The position numbers were made by a program, and so were the translations under genes. A stretch of DNA of 35,796 nt from Candidatus Avitreponema avistercoris (GTDB taxonomy: Bacteria; Spirochaetota; Spirochaetia; Treponematales; Treponemataceae). The notes beneath the pieces are model-generated. The model ran no database searches. It was not told where the DNA came from and saw only the letters and a list, made by a program, of their open reading frames with translations. The stretch lies in assembly GCA_017694555.1 (NCBI GenBank), contig JADIMS010000043.1, positions 1-35,796 of the forward strand. Direction: 5' to 3'. Shown here piece after piece: positions 1 through 10,076 of this stretch. How positions within the stretch are numbered: position 1 is the first letter of the stretch; the number at the start of each line of letters is the position of its first letter.

Positions 1-2
1 CT

Positions 3-65
3 GAGGATGCCGGGCGCCTGTTCGGTGTCCGGAAGCTGGATTACGCGCGCTTCAACCTTCTATAA
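3..65 (+). CDS. C-terminal fragment of an unidentified CDS (...EDAGRLFGVRKLDYARFNLL*), truncated by window start
   Basis: Open frame from the window edge to TAA at 63-65; too short to identify. Confidence 0.35.
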   Translation, partial: EDAGRLFGVRKLDYARFNLL

Positions 66-103
66 AAGAAGGCATATCGGGCCGGTGTTTTTTCCGCCTT
101 TAC

Positions 104-132
104 TTGAATAAGCGCTTTTTTTTGGTTATAGT
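104..132 (+). promoter_or_regulatory. Putative sigma70-type promoter for secG / V-ATPase operon (TTGAAT-N17-TATAGT)
   Basis: -35 TTGAAT 104-109, -10 TATAGT 127-132, 17-nt spacer, about 38 nt upstream of the secG ATG. Confidence 0.55.
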
Positions 133-170
133 TTCGGGCATCATACGTTCAGAATATTTTGGAGTTCAAT

Positions 171-566
171 ATGGGTTTGATTGGTGTCATCCTGTTGGTA
201 ATTTTTGTTCTCGTCTGTATTTTTCTGATTGCCCTTGTCCTGTTGCAAAACAGCGACGGAGACGGGTTGGGCGGGCTTTTCGGCGGCGGCAGCAATTCCG
301 CCTTCGGTTCCCGTTCGGCTTCCGTTCTGACCAAGGTAACCTATGTAACGGTTTTCTTATTCTTCCTGGTCGCGTTTTTTCTGGCGCTGGTGAATCGCTC
401 GCCGTCGGATCAGGGTTTTGAACAGGAAGCCCGTACGCAAAGAGCGGCGGAGACCCAGGAAGGCTGGTGGAATGAGACGGAAGCCGGGGATTCCGCGCCG
501 GATGCAGCGGAACCCGCTGCAGGGAATGAAGTTCCTGCGGCAGAGACTGCCGCACAGCCGGAGTAA
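171..566 (+). CDS. secG: Preprotein translocase subunit SecG
   Basis: Two TM segments, LVLLQNSDGDGLGGLFGGG..FGSRSA motif typical of SecG; GGAG at 161-164 supports ATG 171 rather than the upstream ORF start 159. Confidence 0.93.
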   Translation: MGLIGVILLVIFVLVCIFLIALVLLQNSDGDGLGGLFGGGSNSAFGSRSASVLTKVTYVTVFLFFLVAFFLALVNRSPSDQGFEQEARTQRAAETQEGWWNETEAGDSAPDAAEPAAGNEVPAAETAAQPE

Positions 567-583
567 GTCCCGGAAGGTGATGC

Positions 584-1060
584 ATGATTCTCGGAAAAAT
601 CTTCTCTCCGTCGATGATCAAAGTACCTTTGGAAGGGGAAGACAAAGAAGAGGTTTTTGAGGAACTTGTCGATGTATACGTCTCCCGGACGGACCGCAGT
701 CTGCGTGAAAAAATTCTTACTGCGGTGAATGAACGGGAGACCAAACTTTCTACCGGTATCAAACGGGGGATTGCCGTGCCGCATGCCCGGCTGGATGAAA
801 TCCGGGAAATTTGCGGGGTAATTGGAATTTCGCCGGCCGGGGTCGATTATGAATCCTTGGACGGACAGCCCGTGCATATCGTTTTTTTGATTTTGTCTCC
901 CGGGGGCGACTGTTTCAGTTATCTGCGGGTTTTACGCCGTTTGGCGCTTTTGATGGAAAATCCGGACTTTTATCCGGCTCTGTTGCAGGAAAAAACGGCG
1001 GAGGGCATCCACGCGGTGATTTGCCGCTTTGAGGATGCATTGACGGACGCTTTGCCGTAA
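584..1060 (+). CDS. PTS sugar transporter subunit IIA (fructose/nitrogen-regulatory EIIA type 2 family)
   Basis: Phospho-His motif GIAVPHARLDE and EIIA-Fru fold-like sequence; no other PTS genes in the window. Confidence 0.85.
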   Translation: MILGKIFSPSMIKVPLEGEDKEEVFEELVDVYVSRTDRSLREKILTAVNERETKLSTGIKRGIAVPHARLDEIREICGVIGISPAGVDYESLDGQPVHIVFLILSPGGDCFSYLRVLRRLALLMENPDFYPALLQEKTAEGIHAVICRFEDALTDALP

Positions 1061-1078
1061 GACCGGAAGGAGAACGAC

Positions 1079-1396
1079 TTGGACGGTTCCGTGCGCGAAC
1101 AAAATGTTCTCGGCCATTTGATGGATGTGGAGCGGGAGGCTTCTTCCCTGGCGCTGGATGCACAGGCTGAGGCGGACCGCAGGCGGAATGAGGCAAAACA
1201 GCAGGCGGATGCGGATTTCCGGGCCCGGCACGAGGATTTAATCCGCGGTCTGGATGCCTGGTATGACGCGGAAAAGAAAAAAACCGACGCGGCGCTGGAA
1301 TCGGAATACCGGGAATTTGACGCGGCGCTGGAAGCCAGGCCCAAAAACACGGAAGCCTTCGACGCCTTTGTGGATTCTGTTTTTGCCGGGAAGTGA
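1079..1396 (+). CDS. Coiled-coil protein, probable V-type ATPase peripheral stalk subunit (G/H-like)
   Basis: TTG start with AAGGAG SD; short, charged, Ala/Glu/Arg-rich helical protein at the head of the V-ATPase genes. Confidence 0.6.
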   Translation: MDGSVREQNVLGHLMDVEREASSLALDAQAEADRRRNEAKQQADADFRARHEDLIRGLDAWYDAEKKKTDAALESEYREFDAALEARPKNTEAFDAFVDSVFAGK

Positions 1397-1402
1397 CGCG
1401 CC

Positions 1403-2416
1403 ATGGACAGGGTCGCTGCAGACGCTTTCGTTTATGCAAAGGCAAGCGGACTGTATGCCAAAGCCTTTGTGGGTGCCCGGGCAAAGGCTCTTTTTGAATG
1501 CAGCCACGTTTCGGATTTGTGGTCGCTGCTGTTTGCGGACGCCGTCCCGCTGGAACCGGAGAGCCGTCTCGCGCAGCTTTTGGAACGCCGTATAGCCGAA
1601 CGCGCCGCGGCCGATTTTGTGTCGCTGGTACGGATGTACGACAAACCGGATCCGCTTTCCCTTGCTATCCTTTCTTTTTATGATTGCGGCAACATTAAAA
1701 CGGCTTACCAGTCGGTGGTTTCCGGCGCGGAAAAACCGTATTTGGTGGATATTTCGCCGTTTTCCCGCCTGCATGATGCAGCCTGGCCGGATATCGGCGC
1801 CATGACGGCGGATTCGCCGTACAGCTGGTTTGACCGTGTGCCGGACGCCGGCGAGCGGGTGTCGTGGGAAAACCGGCTGGACCGCCAATATTACCGCGGC
1901 TTGTGGTCCGCTTTGCAGAGCCTTTCCCGCCGGGACCGTACTGCGGTGGAAGATCTGATCCGTGACGAAATTATTTTTCAGAATATCCTGTGGACGCTGC
2001 GGATGCGCGTCTATTACAACATGACAGAGGAAGAGATTTTGCCGATGCTGGCCGGTGCAGACGGGCCGCCGGATATGCGGGCGGCGCTGACGGAACCGGC
2101 AATGGCGGTGATGGATCTTCCGCTGGACACGCTTTCCGCATGGAAAAAGTGGAAATATTTTTCCCTGTTGAATCCGGAGACGCCTGACGGTTTTTGGGAA
2201 CTGGATCCCCGCTGGCTGGATTTACAGTGCCGGAGAAAACTTTTTCACACGGCAATGCGCCGTTTTCATCAGACACCGTTTACGGTCGGGGCATTGATTG
2301 CATTTTTTTACACCCGCCGCCTGGAAGAATATTTGATCCGGGTCGCTGCCGAAGGAATTCGGATTGGCGCCTCTGAAAATCAGATGAGCGAATTCGTGGA
2401 GGACTTTGATGCTTAG
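1403..2416 (+). CDS. atpC: V-type ATP synthase subunit C
   Basis: 337 aa helical protein between the G-like and I subunits; AC39/V0D-like (FYDCGNIKTAYQ, ...EEYLIRVAAEGI). Confidence 0.75.
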   Translation: MDRVAADAFVYAKASGLYAKAFVGARAKALFECSHVSDLWSLLFADAVPLEPESRLAQLLERRIAERAAADFVSLVRMYDKPDPLSLAILSFYDCGNIKTAYQSVVSGAEKPYLVDISPFSRLHDAAWPDIGAMTADSPYSWFDRVPDAGERVSWENRLDRQYYRGLWSALQSLSRRDRTAVEDLIRDEIIFQNILWTLRMRVYYNMTEEEILPMLAGADGPPDMRAALTEPAMAVMDLPLDTLSAWKKWKYFSLLNPETPDGFWELDPRWLDLQCRRKLFHTAMRRFHQTPFTVGALIAFFYTRRLEEYLIRVAAEGIRIGASENQMSEFVEDFDA

Positions 2417-4379
2417 GACTGCGCCCATGAAAATGGCGGAGCTGATGATACTCCGCGAGGATATTGACCGCGTATTGGAATACATCGGGAAAAAAGCCGA
2501 TTTCCAGCCGCAGCAGGATGTTTCTCCGCAGCCTTCGGGGGAAGGCGTTCATGCCCGGATTCTGGAGCGGCTGAAGGATTGCCGCGCATATCTGGGTATT
2601 CCCGACGCAGAAGAGTATGCCGCTTCCGCCACGCTGCCATCCGCCGCGGATGAAGAAGCGGCGTTGAAACTCATTGCGGCGGCCGATGACCTGCGCCGCC
2701 GGGAAACCCGGTGTACGGAGAACAGCCGCCGGTTGTCTGCGGCTTACACCGAAGCGCATGCTTTTGCCAATCTGAAGGTTTCCTATTCGGAACTGGAACA
2801 TTTAACGTTTTTGACATTCCGTATCGGAAAAATCGATCCGGCTGTCTTTGATTCCCTGCAGGCCGCTTTGGGCGACCGCGCCGTATTGGTTGCGCTGGGC
2901 GATGACAAAAGCCGTATTCTGGCCGCTTCGTCCAAAAAAGGCCGCTTTGCGCTGGACAGCGAGCTGAAGCGCTTCGGTTTTGTGCAGCTGGAAATTGCCA
3001 AGGATTTCAAAGGCGTTCCCGCCGGCGTGCTGGAAGGCCTGGAAAAGCAGGTGCAGGAAGCCGGGGAAGAGGCGGCTGCCGTCGCTGCGGAAAAACAGGC
3101 TTTTTGCGGGCAAAACCGGGAAAAACTGCTTTCCCTGCTGCAAGTGTTTTCCCTGGAAACGCAGATTGCCGGGATCCGGGATAAGCTGGAATCCACGCAG
3201 ATGGTCTTCCGGCTTTCCGGCTGGATTCCGGCGGAAGACGGGCCGAAACTTATGCGGGATTTGGACGAATTGACCGAAGGGCGGGTGGCTATCCGTCTGT
3301 ACACTCCGTCCGAAGTTCCTTCTGTGCAAAGCGGGCAGGAAAAGGTTCCCGTGCGTTTTAAGCACAATGCTTTCACAAAAAGCTTTGAGCGCATGGTATT
3401 CAGCTATGGCGCGCCGTTATACGGCACAATCGATCCGACGCCGCTGGTGGCTTTCTTTTTCACGCTGCTTTTCGGCATCATGTTCGGCGACTTGGGGCAG
3501 GGGCTGGTGTTTTTCTGCCTCGGGCTTGTGCTGAATACGGGGAAAGTGCCGCTGCTCCGCAAATGGCAGAAATTCGGCCCGATTTTTATCGGAATCGGCT
3601 GCTCTTCTATGCTGATGGGGCTGCTGACCGGTGAATTTTTTGCCAACGGGGACGTGCTTGTTCCATTCAGCCGCTGGATAACCGGATTTTTCGGAGCTCC
3701 GCGGGATCATATCCTGCATTTGATGCCGTCCGCCGATTCCGTGGGCAAGCTGATGATGTTTTTCGGCTTTACGCTGTGCGTGGGTTTTTTGATTAATTCC
3801 ATCGGCTTGATCCTGAATATCGTGAATCTGTTTTCGCTGGGCAAACCGGCGCAGGCAATATTCAGCAAAACCGGAATTTGCGGCGCATGGTTTTTCTGGT
3901 ATGCGGTTTTTCTGGCGGTCCGGGTGGCGTTTTTTGGCGGTCATCCGCACATAGCCGACTGGATTCTGCTTGCCCTGCCGCTGGCCGGTTTGTTTTTTGC
4001 CTCCCCGCTGACGCGGCTTCTGGAGCACGAAGACAAAGTGTTGGAAAACGGTGTGTTTGCAGCCGTAATTGAAGGGGTTGTGGAACTTTTGGAAACCATT
4101 TCCACGTATATTTCCAACTCGGTCAGCTTTTTGCGGGTGGGCGCTTTTGCGCTTTCCCATGCCGTGCTGAGTTATATCGTCTTTACGATGACGAATCTTG
4201 TCGGCGGTGCGGGCGGTCTGGCGGTTATGCTGTTCGGCAATTGCGTCATCATCGTGCTGGAAGGAATGATTGTGGCCATTCAGGTTATCCGGCTGCAATA
4301 TTATGAATTCTTTTCCAAATTTTTTACGGAAACCGGACGGGAATTTACGCCTTTCCGCTTTAAATATAAGACAAACTGA
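2409..4379 (+). CDS. atpI: V-type ATP synthase subunit I
   Basis: Soluble N-terminal half and multi-TM C-terminal half with FFTLLFGIMFGDLGQGL and SFLRVGAFALSHA motifs; overlaps subunit C by 8 nt. Confidence 0.95.
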   Translation: MLRTAPMKMAELMILREDIDRVLEYIGKKADFQPQQDVSPQPSGEGVHARILERLKDCRAYLGIPDAEEYAASATLPSAADEEAALKLIAAADDLRRRETRCTENSRRLSAAYTEAHAFANLKVSYSELEHLTFLTFRIGKIDPAVFDSLQAALGDRAVLVALGDDKSRILAASSKKGRFALDSELKRFGFVQLEIAKDFKGVPAGVLEGLEKQVQEAGEEAAAVAAEKQAFCGQNREKLLSLLQVFSLETQIAGIRDKLESTQMVFRLSGWIPAEDGPKLMRDLDELTEGRVAIRLYTPSEVPSVQSGQEKVPVRFKHNAFTKSFERMVFSYGAPLYGTIDPTPLVAFFFTLLFGIMFGDLGQGLVFFCLGLVLNTGKVPLLRKWQKFGPIFIGIGCSSMLMGLLTGEFFANGDVLVPFSRWITGFFGAPRDHILHLMPSADSVGKLMMFFGFTLCVGFLINSIGLILNIVNLFSLGKPAQAIFSKTGICGAWFFWYAVFLAVRVAFFGGHPHIADWILLALPLAGLFFASPLTRLLEHEDKVLENGVFAAVIEGVVELLETISTYISNSVSFLRVGAFALSHAVLSYIVFTMTNLVGGAGGLAVMLFGNCVIIVLEGMIVAIQVIRLQYYEFFSKFFTETGREFTPFRFKYKTN

Positions 4380-4421
4380 GATAAAACAAAGGAAACGAAA
4401 ACCGGAAGGAAGGAGTTTGCA

Positions 4422-4721
4422 ATGAATAAGAAAGCCGTTTTGATTCTGATCTGCCTCGCTGTGTCCGTCTGCGGATTGTTTGCCCAGAGCGCTGAAGCGC
4501 CTGCGGCGTCTTCTGCCGGCCTGAAGTACATCGCGGCCGCAGTTGCGGTAGGCATCGCATGCATCGCCGGCGGAATGGCGGTAGGACGCATCGGCGCGGC
4601 GGCCATGGGCGCCATGAGCGAAAATGCGGAACTTTCCGGCAAGGCGCTGCCGTTCGTCGGATTGGCGGAAGGTATTTGCCTTTGGGGATTCCTGGTGGCA
4701 CTGCTGATTATCCTGCTCTGA
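4422..4721 (+). CDS. atpK: V-type ATP synthase subunit K (proteolipid ring)
   Basis: Signal-like N-terminus followed by a Gly-rich hairpin with conserved Glu (FVGLAEGICLWGFLVALLI); strong SD AAGGAG. Confidence 0.93.
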   Translation: MNKKAVLILICLAVSVCGLFAQSAEAPAASSAGLKYIAAAVAVGIACIAGGMAVGRIGAAAMGAMSENAELSGKALPFVGLAEGICLWGFLVALLIILL

Positions 4722-4722
4722 C

Positions 4723-5064
4723 GTGAAATACTGTGTCATTGGAGGACGCGGCGTTGTCCTCGGATTCCGTCTTGTCGGTGTGGAAGGCATTATCGTACAC
4801 AACCGGGAAGAAGCAAAAGACGCTTTCTTTTCGGTGACCGGCCGCGGCAGCCGGTTGGCCGCCGGTGTCCCGTCGGAAGAGGAACGGCCGAAAGTGCTGA
4901 TTCTCACCGAAGATGTGGTTTCCATGTTGGAAGAGGAAGTCCGGGACTGGCAAATGAAAGCGGATTATCCTCTGATTGTGGAAATTCCCGGACTCCACGG
5001 GCATCTGGAAGGGCGGAAATCCCTGACGGATTCGATCCGCGAGGCCATCGGGATTCGTGTTTAG
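4723..5064 (+). CDS. atpF: V-type ATP synthase subunit F
   Basis: GTG start; MKYCVIGGRGVVLGFRLVGVEG... VLILTEDV..., 113 aa, subunit F pattern. Confidence 0.88.
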   Translation: MKYCVIGGRGVVLGFRLVGVEGIIVHNREEAKDAFFSVTGRGSRLAAGVPSEEERPKVLILTEDVVSMLEEEVRDWQMKADYPLIVEIPGLHGHLEGRKSLTDSIREAIGIRV

Positions 5065-5105
5065 GGCGTTTCCCGCGCCGGGAAACGGAAAATGGTTTCT
5101 TTTTT

Positions 5106-5738
5106 ATGGAAGAACTTCGTTCAACAGAGATTCTGGACAAGGAAATCCGCGAGGATGCCCGGCGTAAAGCCGAAAAAATCCTGAAAGAAGCGGAGATCGA
5201 CTGCCGGGAAATCGGGCAGAAAACGGAAGCACGCTTTGCGGAAGATGAACAGCAGCAAAAGGCGGAATACGGGCGGCGGCTGGAAGAGTACCGCTATGAC
5301 CGCCGGGCTGCGGTTCCGCTGGAAAAAGAACGCCGTTTGATTGCGTTTATTGATCATGCCGTGCAGGAAGCGTTGGACAGCTGGTTTGCACGGGCCGGAA
5401 CAGAAAAAAAACTGGCTGCGCTGCGGGCGCTGGCAGAACGGTATGCCCCGCTGGTGCCTGCCGGGAATCTTGCAGCGGGTTACCGGGGGATTCCGGAAAA
5501 GGACGTGACGGCGCTGATTTCGGATGTATTCCGCTCCACCGCTTCTGTCCGGGAGTTTTCGGAAGCGGAAGCCAAACAGCACGGCTTTTCGGAAGGTTTT
5601 CTCCTCCGCTCGGAGGATGGTTCCGTATTTTGCCGGGTGACTTGCGGGGAGCTGCGGGACGAAATTCTGCGCAATCACCGGGAAGAGTTGGCAGTCCGGC
5701 TTTTTGGGGCGGACATTTTGACTGCCGACCGCACATAG
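5106..5738 (+). CDS. atpE: V-type ATP synthase subunit E
   Basis: N-terminal coiled coil, C-terminal globular domain, position directly before subunit A. Confidence 0.85.
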   Translation: MEELRSTEILDKEIREDARRKAEKILKEAEIDCREIGQKTEARFAEDEQQQKAEYGRRLEEYRYDRRAAVPLEKERRLIAFIDHAVQEALDSWFARAGTEKKLAALRALAERYAPLVPAGNLAAGYRGIPEKDVTALISDVFRSTASVREFSEAEAKQHGFSEGFLLRSEDGSVFCRVTCGELRDEILRNHREELAVRLFGADILTADRT

Positions 5739-5747
5739 GAGCGCACC

Positions 5748-7532
5748 GTGGGCATGACTGAAATCGAAGGAAGGGTGACCAGAATTTCCGGGCCGATTGT
5801 GTATGCGGAAGGCTTGGACGCCTGTGCGTTGTACGACGTGGTGGAAGTGGGCGAACGTGCCGTGACCGGTGAGATTATCCGCATGAAGCATGGCATGGCG
5901 ACGCTGCAGGTATACGAAGACGTAACCGGCATGACAATCGGCGAAAAAGTGATTTCGCGCCGCCGTCCGCTTTCCGTCAAACTCGGTCCCGGACTGATTG
6001 GTACGATTTACGACGGAATTCAACGGCCGCTGGAAAGGCTGTTTTTGGATACCGGCGCTTTTTTGCAGGCCGGCGTGCGGAGCGAACCGCTGGACTTGGA
6101 AAAGCGCTGGAATTTTCAGCCGGCGGATGGCGTGCAGTCCGGCTGTGCGATTTTTCCGGGAATGCCTCTGGGTACGGTGCAGGAAACCGCTTCGGTACAG
6201 CATTCCATTCTGGTGCCGCCGTTTATCCGGGGCAGGGTTCTTACCGCGTTTTCCGGCGCCGGGGAATATACGGCGGACGGGGAAATCGGCGAAACGGAAT
6301 TGGGGGAAAAAATCCGGCTCTCCCACTATTGGCCGGTACGTTCGCCCCGTCCGAGCGCCCGGAAGCTGGCGGTTTCCGAGCCGCTGCTCACCGGACAGCG
6401 GGTAATCGACGTTTTCTTTCCGATTGCCAAAGGCGGCACGGCGGCGATTCCCGGCGGATTCGGTACAGGTAAAACCATGACGCAGCACGCCATTGCAAAA
6501 TGGTGCGATGCGGACATTATCGTATACATCGGCTGCGGCGAACGCGGCAACGAAATGACCGACGTGCTGACGGAGTTTCCCGGTCTTATCGATCCGCGGA
6601 CAGGCCGTTCCCTGATGGAACGCACGATTCTGATTGCCAACACGTCGAATATGCCGGTGGCTGCCCGCGAAGTTTCGCTGTATTCGGGTATTACGCTGGC
6701 GGAGTATTACCGCGATATGGGGCTGGATGTGGCCATTATGGCGGACTCAACCAGCCGCTGGGCAGAAGCGCTGCGCGAGCTTTCCGGCCGCATGGAGGAA
6801 ATGCCCGCAGAAGAAGGTTATCCGGCTTACCTGCCTACCCGGCTGGCGGAATTCTACGAACGCGCCGGCCAGGTGAACACAATGGCAGGAAAAACCGGAT
6901 CGGTGACGCTGATCGGCGCAGTTTCCCCGGCGGGCGGCGACTTTTCGGAGCCGGTTACCCAACACACCAAGCGGTTTATCCGCTGTTTTTGGGCGCTGGA
7001 CCGCGACCTGGCAAATGCGCGCCATTATCCGGCGATTGGCTGGATCGAGTCATATTCGGAATATGCGGAAGAAGTCAAACCCTGGTGGGATAAACTGGAT
7101 CCGCGCTGGAGCGCAGTCCGTATGCAGGCGCTGGAGCTGCTGAAGAAAGAACAGCGTTTGCAGCAAATCGTGCGCCTGATCGGGCCGGACGCCCTGCCGG
7201 ACAGCGAGCGGATTATTCTGGTTGTGGCAGAGATGATCAAAAACGGATTTTTGCAGCAAAGCGCCTTTGATGACGCCGACATGTATTCGGTGCCGGAAAA
7301 GCAGCTGCTGATTCTTTCGATTATGATGTCGTTTTACCGCCGCGCAGCCGGAATTATCCGTAACGGCTGCCCGCTTGCAAAAATCACGGCGCTTCCCTGC
7401 CGGGAAAGCATCGTCCGCATCAAGACGGCGTGTACAAACAAAGATATTGCCGGCATTCATGCCGTTGAGGAGCAAATGAATCAGCAGCTGGATGAACTGG
7501 ACAGACTGTACCGGAAGGCGGGTGTCGTATGA
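5748..7532 (+). CDS. atpA: V-type ATP synthase subunit A (catalytic)
   Basis: P-loop region [49 protein letters not shown] 5748 or ATG 5754 start. Confidence 0.97.
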   Translation: MGMTEIEGRVTRISGPIVYAEGLDACALYDVVEVGERAVTGEIIRMKHGMATLQVYEDVTGMTIGEKVISRRRPLSVKLGPGLIGTIYDGIQRPLERLFLDTGAFLQAGVRSEPLDLEKRWNFQPADGVQSGCAIFPGMPLGTVQETASVQHSILVPPFIRGRVLTAFSGAGEYTADGEIGETELGEKIRLSHYWPVRSPRPSARKLAVSEPLLTGQRVIDVFFPIAKGGTAAIPGGFGTGKTMTQHAIAKWCDADIIVYIGCGERGNEMTDVLTEFPGLIDPRTGRSLMERTILIANTSNMPVAAREVSLYSGITLAEYYRDMGLDVAIMADSTSRWAEALRELSGRMEEMPAEEGYPAYLPTRLAEFYERAGQVNTMAGKTGSVTLIGAVSPAGGDFSEPVTQHTKRFIRCFWALDRDLANARHYPAIGWIESYSEYAEEVKPWWDKLDPRWSAVRMQALELLKKEQRLQQIVRLIGPDALPDSERIILVVAEMIKNGFLQQSAFDDADMYSVPEKQLLILSIMMSFYRRAAGIIRNGCPLAKITALPCRESIVRIKTACTNKDIAGIHAVEEQMNQQLDELDRLYRKAGVV

Positions 7533-8938
7533 ATGGAGTGGAATACCGGGGGCTGTCTTCTGTAGACGGGCCGATCGTGGTTGTGAACCGCCGCGAAAAT
7601 GTTTTTTACAACGAAATTGCCGCCGTGCATGACGCCGAAGGAAATATCCGGACCGGCCGTATCATCGATATGTCGGAACAATATTGCGTTGTGCAGATTT
7701 TCGGCTCCACATCCGGACTGAGTTTGCAGGACGCATCGGTGGAATTCCTGGAAAGCCCGATGGAAATCCGGGTGTCGGAAGAGCTGTTGGGGCGTATATT
7801 CAACGGATTGGGAAAGCCGATCGACGGTTACCCGGAGCTGTACGCTTCCGGAATGCGGAACGTAAACGGATGCCCCATCAATCCGTTTGCGCGCGTATAT
7901 CCCCGTGACTTTATCCAGACGGGTATTTCTGCCATCGACGGGATGAATACGCTGATCCGCGGACAAAAGCTGCCGGTGTTTTCCGGCAACGGATTGCCGC
8001 ATAACCGTTTGACGGCGCAGATTATCCGCCAGGCTAAAATCCGTTCGCAGAACGAAGGATTTGTCATGGTATTCGCCGGAATGGGCATCAAATACGACGT
8101 GGCGCGTTTTTTCATCGATTCGTTTGAAAAGTCCGGCGTGTTGTCCAAGGTTGTCATGTTCCTTTCGCTGGCCGATGCGCCTTCCATTGAGCGTATCATC
8201 ACGCCGCGCTGCGCCCTGACCGCCGCCGAGTATCTGGCTTACGAAAAGGGAATGCACGTGCTGGTGGTGCTGACCGACATGACAAACTATTGCGAGGCGC
8301 TGCGTGAAATTTCAACCACGCGCGGCGAGGTTCCCGGACGCAAAGGCTATCCGGGCTATTTGTATTCGGATTTGGCCGAGCTGTATGAGCGCGCGGGAAA
8401 AATCAAGGGATCGGAAGGTTCCATCACGCAGATTCCGATTCTGACCATGCCGAACGACGATATTTCCCATCCGATTCCCGATTTGACGGGGTACATCACC
8501 GAAGGGCAGATCGTCCTGGACCGCGAGCTTTCGCAGAAAGGCGTGTATCCGCCGGTGGCCGGTTTGCCGAGCCTTTCGCGCCTGATGAAAGACGGCATCG
8601 GCGAAGGCATGACGCGGGAAGACCACAAAGAACTTTCCAGCCAGCTGTTTGCTTCGTATTCGAAAGTGAAAAGCGTCCGCAGCCTGGCTTCAATTATCGG
8701 GGAAGAAGAACTCAGCAGCACGGATCAGGAATATCTCCGTTTCGGGGACCGCTTTGAGCAGGAATTCCTTTCGCAGGGCGAATTTGAAAACCGCAGCATT
8801 GAGCAGACGCTGGATCTCGGCTGGAAGCTGCTCAAACTTTTGCCGGAAGAAGATTTGCTGCGTATCCGGCCGGAACTGGTACAAAAATACCTGCCGGAGG
8901 ATGCACAGGAAGAAACAGCCGGGGAGGGGCAGGACTGA
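7529..8938 (+). CDS. atpB: V-type ATP synthase subunit B
   Basis: [62 protein letters not shown] overlap with atpA. Confidence 0.97.
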   Translation: MNGVEYRGLSSVDGPIVVVNRRENVFYNEIAAVHDAEGNIRTGRIIDMSEQYCVVQIFGSTSGLSLQDASVEFLESPMEIRVSEELLGRIFNGLGKPIDGYPELYASGMRNVNGCPINPFARVYPRDFIQTGISAIDGMNTLIRGQKLPVFSGNGLPHNRLTAQIIRQAKIRSQNEGFVMVFAGMGIKYDVARFFIDSFEKSGVLSKVVMFLSLADAPSIERIITPRCALTAAEYLAYEKGMHVLVVLTDMTNYCEALREISTTRGEVPGRKGYPGYLYSDLAELYERAGKIKGSEGSITQIPILTMPNDDISHPIPDLTGYITEGQIVLDRELSQKGVYPPVAGLPSLSRLMKDGIGEGMTREDHKELSSQLFASYSKVKSVRSLASIIGEEELSSTDQEYLRFGDRFEQEFLSQGEFENRSIEQTLDLGWKLLKLLPEEDLLRIRPELVQKYLPEDAQEETAGEGQD

Positions 8939-9564
8939 TGGCGCGCCTCCCTCTTGCTCCCACAAAGGCCAATTTGCTTGCGGTAAAAGAACAGCTGGCT
9001 ACAGCGAAAGACGGCTACGATTTGCTGGAGCAAAAACGGGAAATTCTGGTCATGGAATTGATGCACATGGTGGAGCGGGTTAAACTGCTGGAAACCGATA
9101 TTGATAAGCAAATCGGGAAAGCCTATTCCTCGCTGCGCCATATGTATATGGCGGTGGGAACGGAGCAGGTAGACCGGCTGACGCGTTCGCTTTCCTATGA
9201 TTTTAAAGCCACGGAAAAACATGTAACGCTTGCCGGGATGGGTTTTTCCACAATCGACGTGGAGCTGCCGCGTCCGAAACCGGCGTGGTCGTTCGTCAAT
9301 TCTTTTGCCGACTGCGACAAAGTGACGGTGGAGTTTTTCGCTTTGCTCCGCCTGTTAACGCAAATGGCTTCCATCCGCACCATCGTGTGGCGGCTGGCAC
9401 GTGAAGTGCAGAAAACCCAGCGCCGGGTTAATGCGCTGGATAAACAGGTGATTCCGCAGACGGAAGAAACAAAGCAGTACATTGAAAGCGTTCTGGAAGA
9501 ACGGGAACGGGAAAATGTGTTTGTTTTGAAAAACCTGAAATCACGGAGCGGAGGTGCGCAGTAA
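8938..9564 (+). CDS. atpD: V-type ATP synthase subunit D
   Basis: LAPTKANLLAVKEQLATAKDGYDLLEQKREIL..., RRVNALDKQVIPQTEETKQYIESVLEERERE. Confidence 0.96.
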   Translation: MARLPLAPTKANLLAVKEQLATAKDGYDLLEQKREILVMELMHMVERVKLLETDIDKQIGKAYSSLRHMYMAVGTEQVDRLTRSLSYDFKATEKHVTLAGMGFSTIDVELPRPKPAWSFVNSFADCDKVTVEFFALLRLLTQMASIRTIVWRLAREVQKTQRRVNALDKQVIPQTEETKQYIESVLEERERENVFVLKNLKSRSGGAQ

Positions 9565-9569
9565 ACGCT

Positions 9570-10058
9570 ATGGCAAAGCCTCTTTTTAAAAATATTCTGG
9601 TAGTAATCAACAATACGGATTCCTCAATCAATGCGCTGAAGTACGCCGTCATTATGGCCAGGCAGTATCATTGCAAAGTGTATGCGATTTACGTTGTGGA
9701 TACCGCCACCATCCGGCAGCTTACGATGCGGCGTTTTTTTATCGAAGAAGAAAGCCGCGAGTATGAGCAGAGTCTGGATGAAAACGGCCGGCGGTATTTG
9801 CAATATGCGGACGAAATTGCCCGCGAAAAAGGTGTGAAGATTGAGCCGATGCTCCGGCGCGGGATGATTTGGAGCGAAGTCGTCGCTGCCGCAGAGGAAC
9901 TGGAAGCGGATATGATTCTGCTGGGTGGTTTTGAAAAAGGCCCGGGCGATCCGAAGGATTTGCTTTCTTCTTCCGCAAAGGCAATTTTGCTGAATGCGCG
10001 CTGTTCCGTGCTGGTGGTAAAAGAAAAAATGATTGAAAAACTGTATAAAATTTGCTGA
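9570..10058 (+). CDS. Universal stress protein (UspA family)
   Basis: KNILVVINNTDSSINALKYAVIMARQYHCKVYAIYVVD... and C-terminal LLSSSAKAILLNARCSVLVVK. Confidence 0.9.
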   Translation: MAKPLFKNILVVINNTDSSINALKYAVIMARQYHCKVYAIYVVDTATIRQLTMRRFFIEEESREYEQSLDENGRRYLQYADEIAREKGVKIEPMLRRGMIWSEVVAAAEELEADMILLGGFEKGPGDPKDLLSSSAKAILLNARCSVLVVKEKMIEKLYKIC

Positions 10059-10076
10059 AGGATACAGGGGCTGCAA

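Noticed and set aside
104-421. 105-aa ORF overlapping secG in another frame
   Set aside because: No SD and Arg/Phe-rich composition; secG frame is clearly the coding one.
3417-4925. 502-aa minus-strand ORF antisense to atpI/atpK/atpF
   Set aside because: Low-complexity antisense translation opposite confident V-ATPase genes; no start signal.
5121-6488. 455-aa minus-strand ORF antisense to atpE/atpA
   Set aside because: Antisense artefact over conserved genes.
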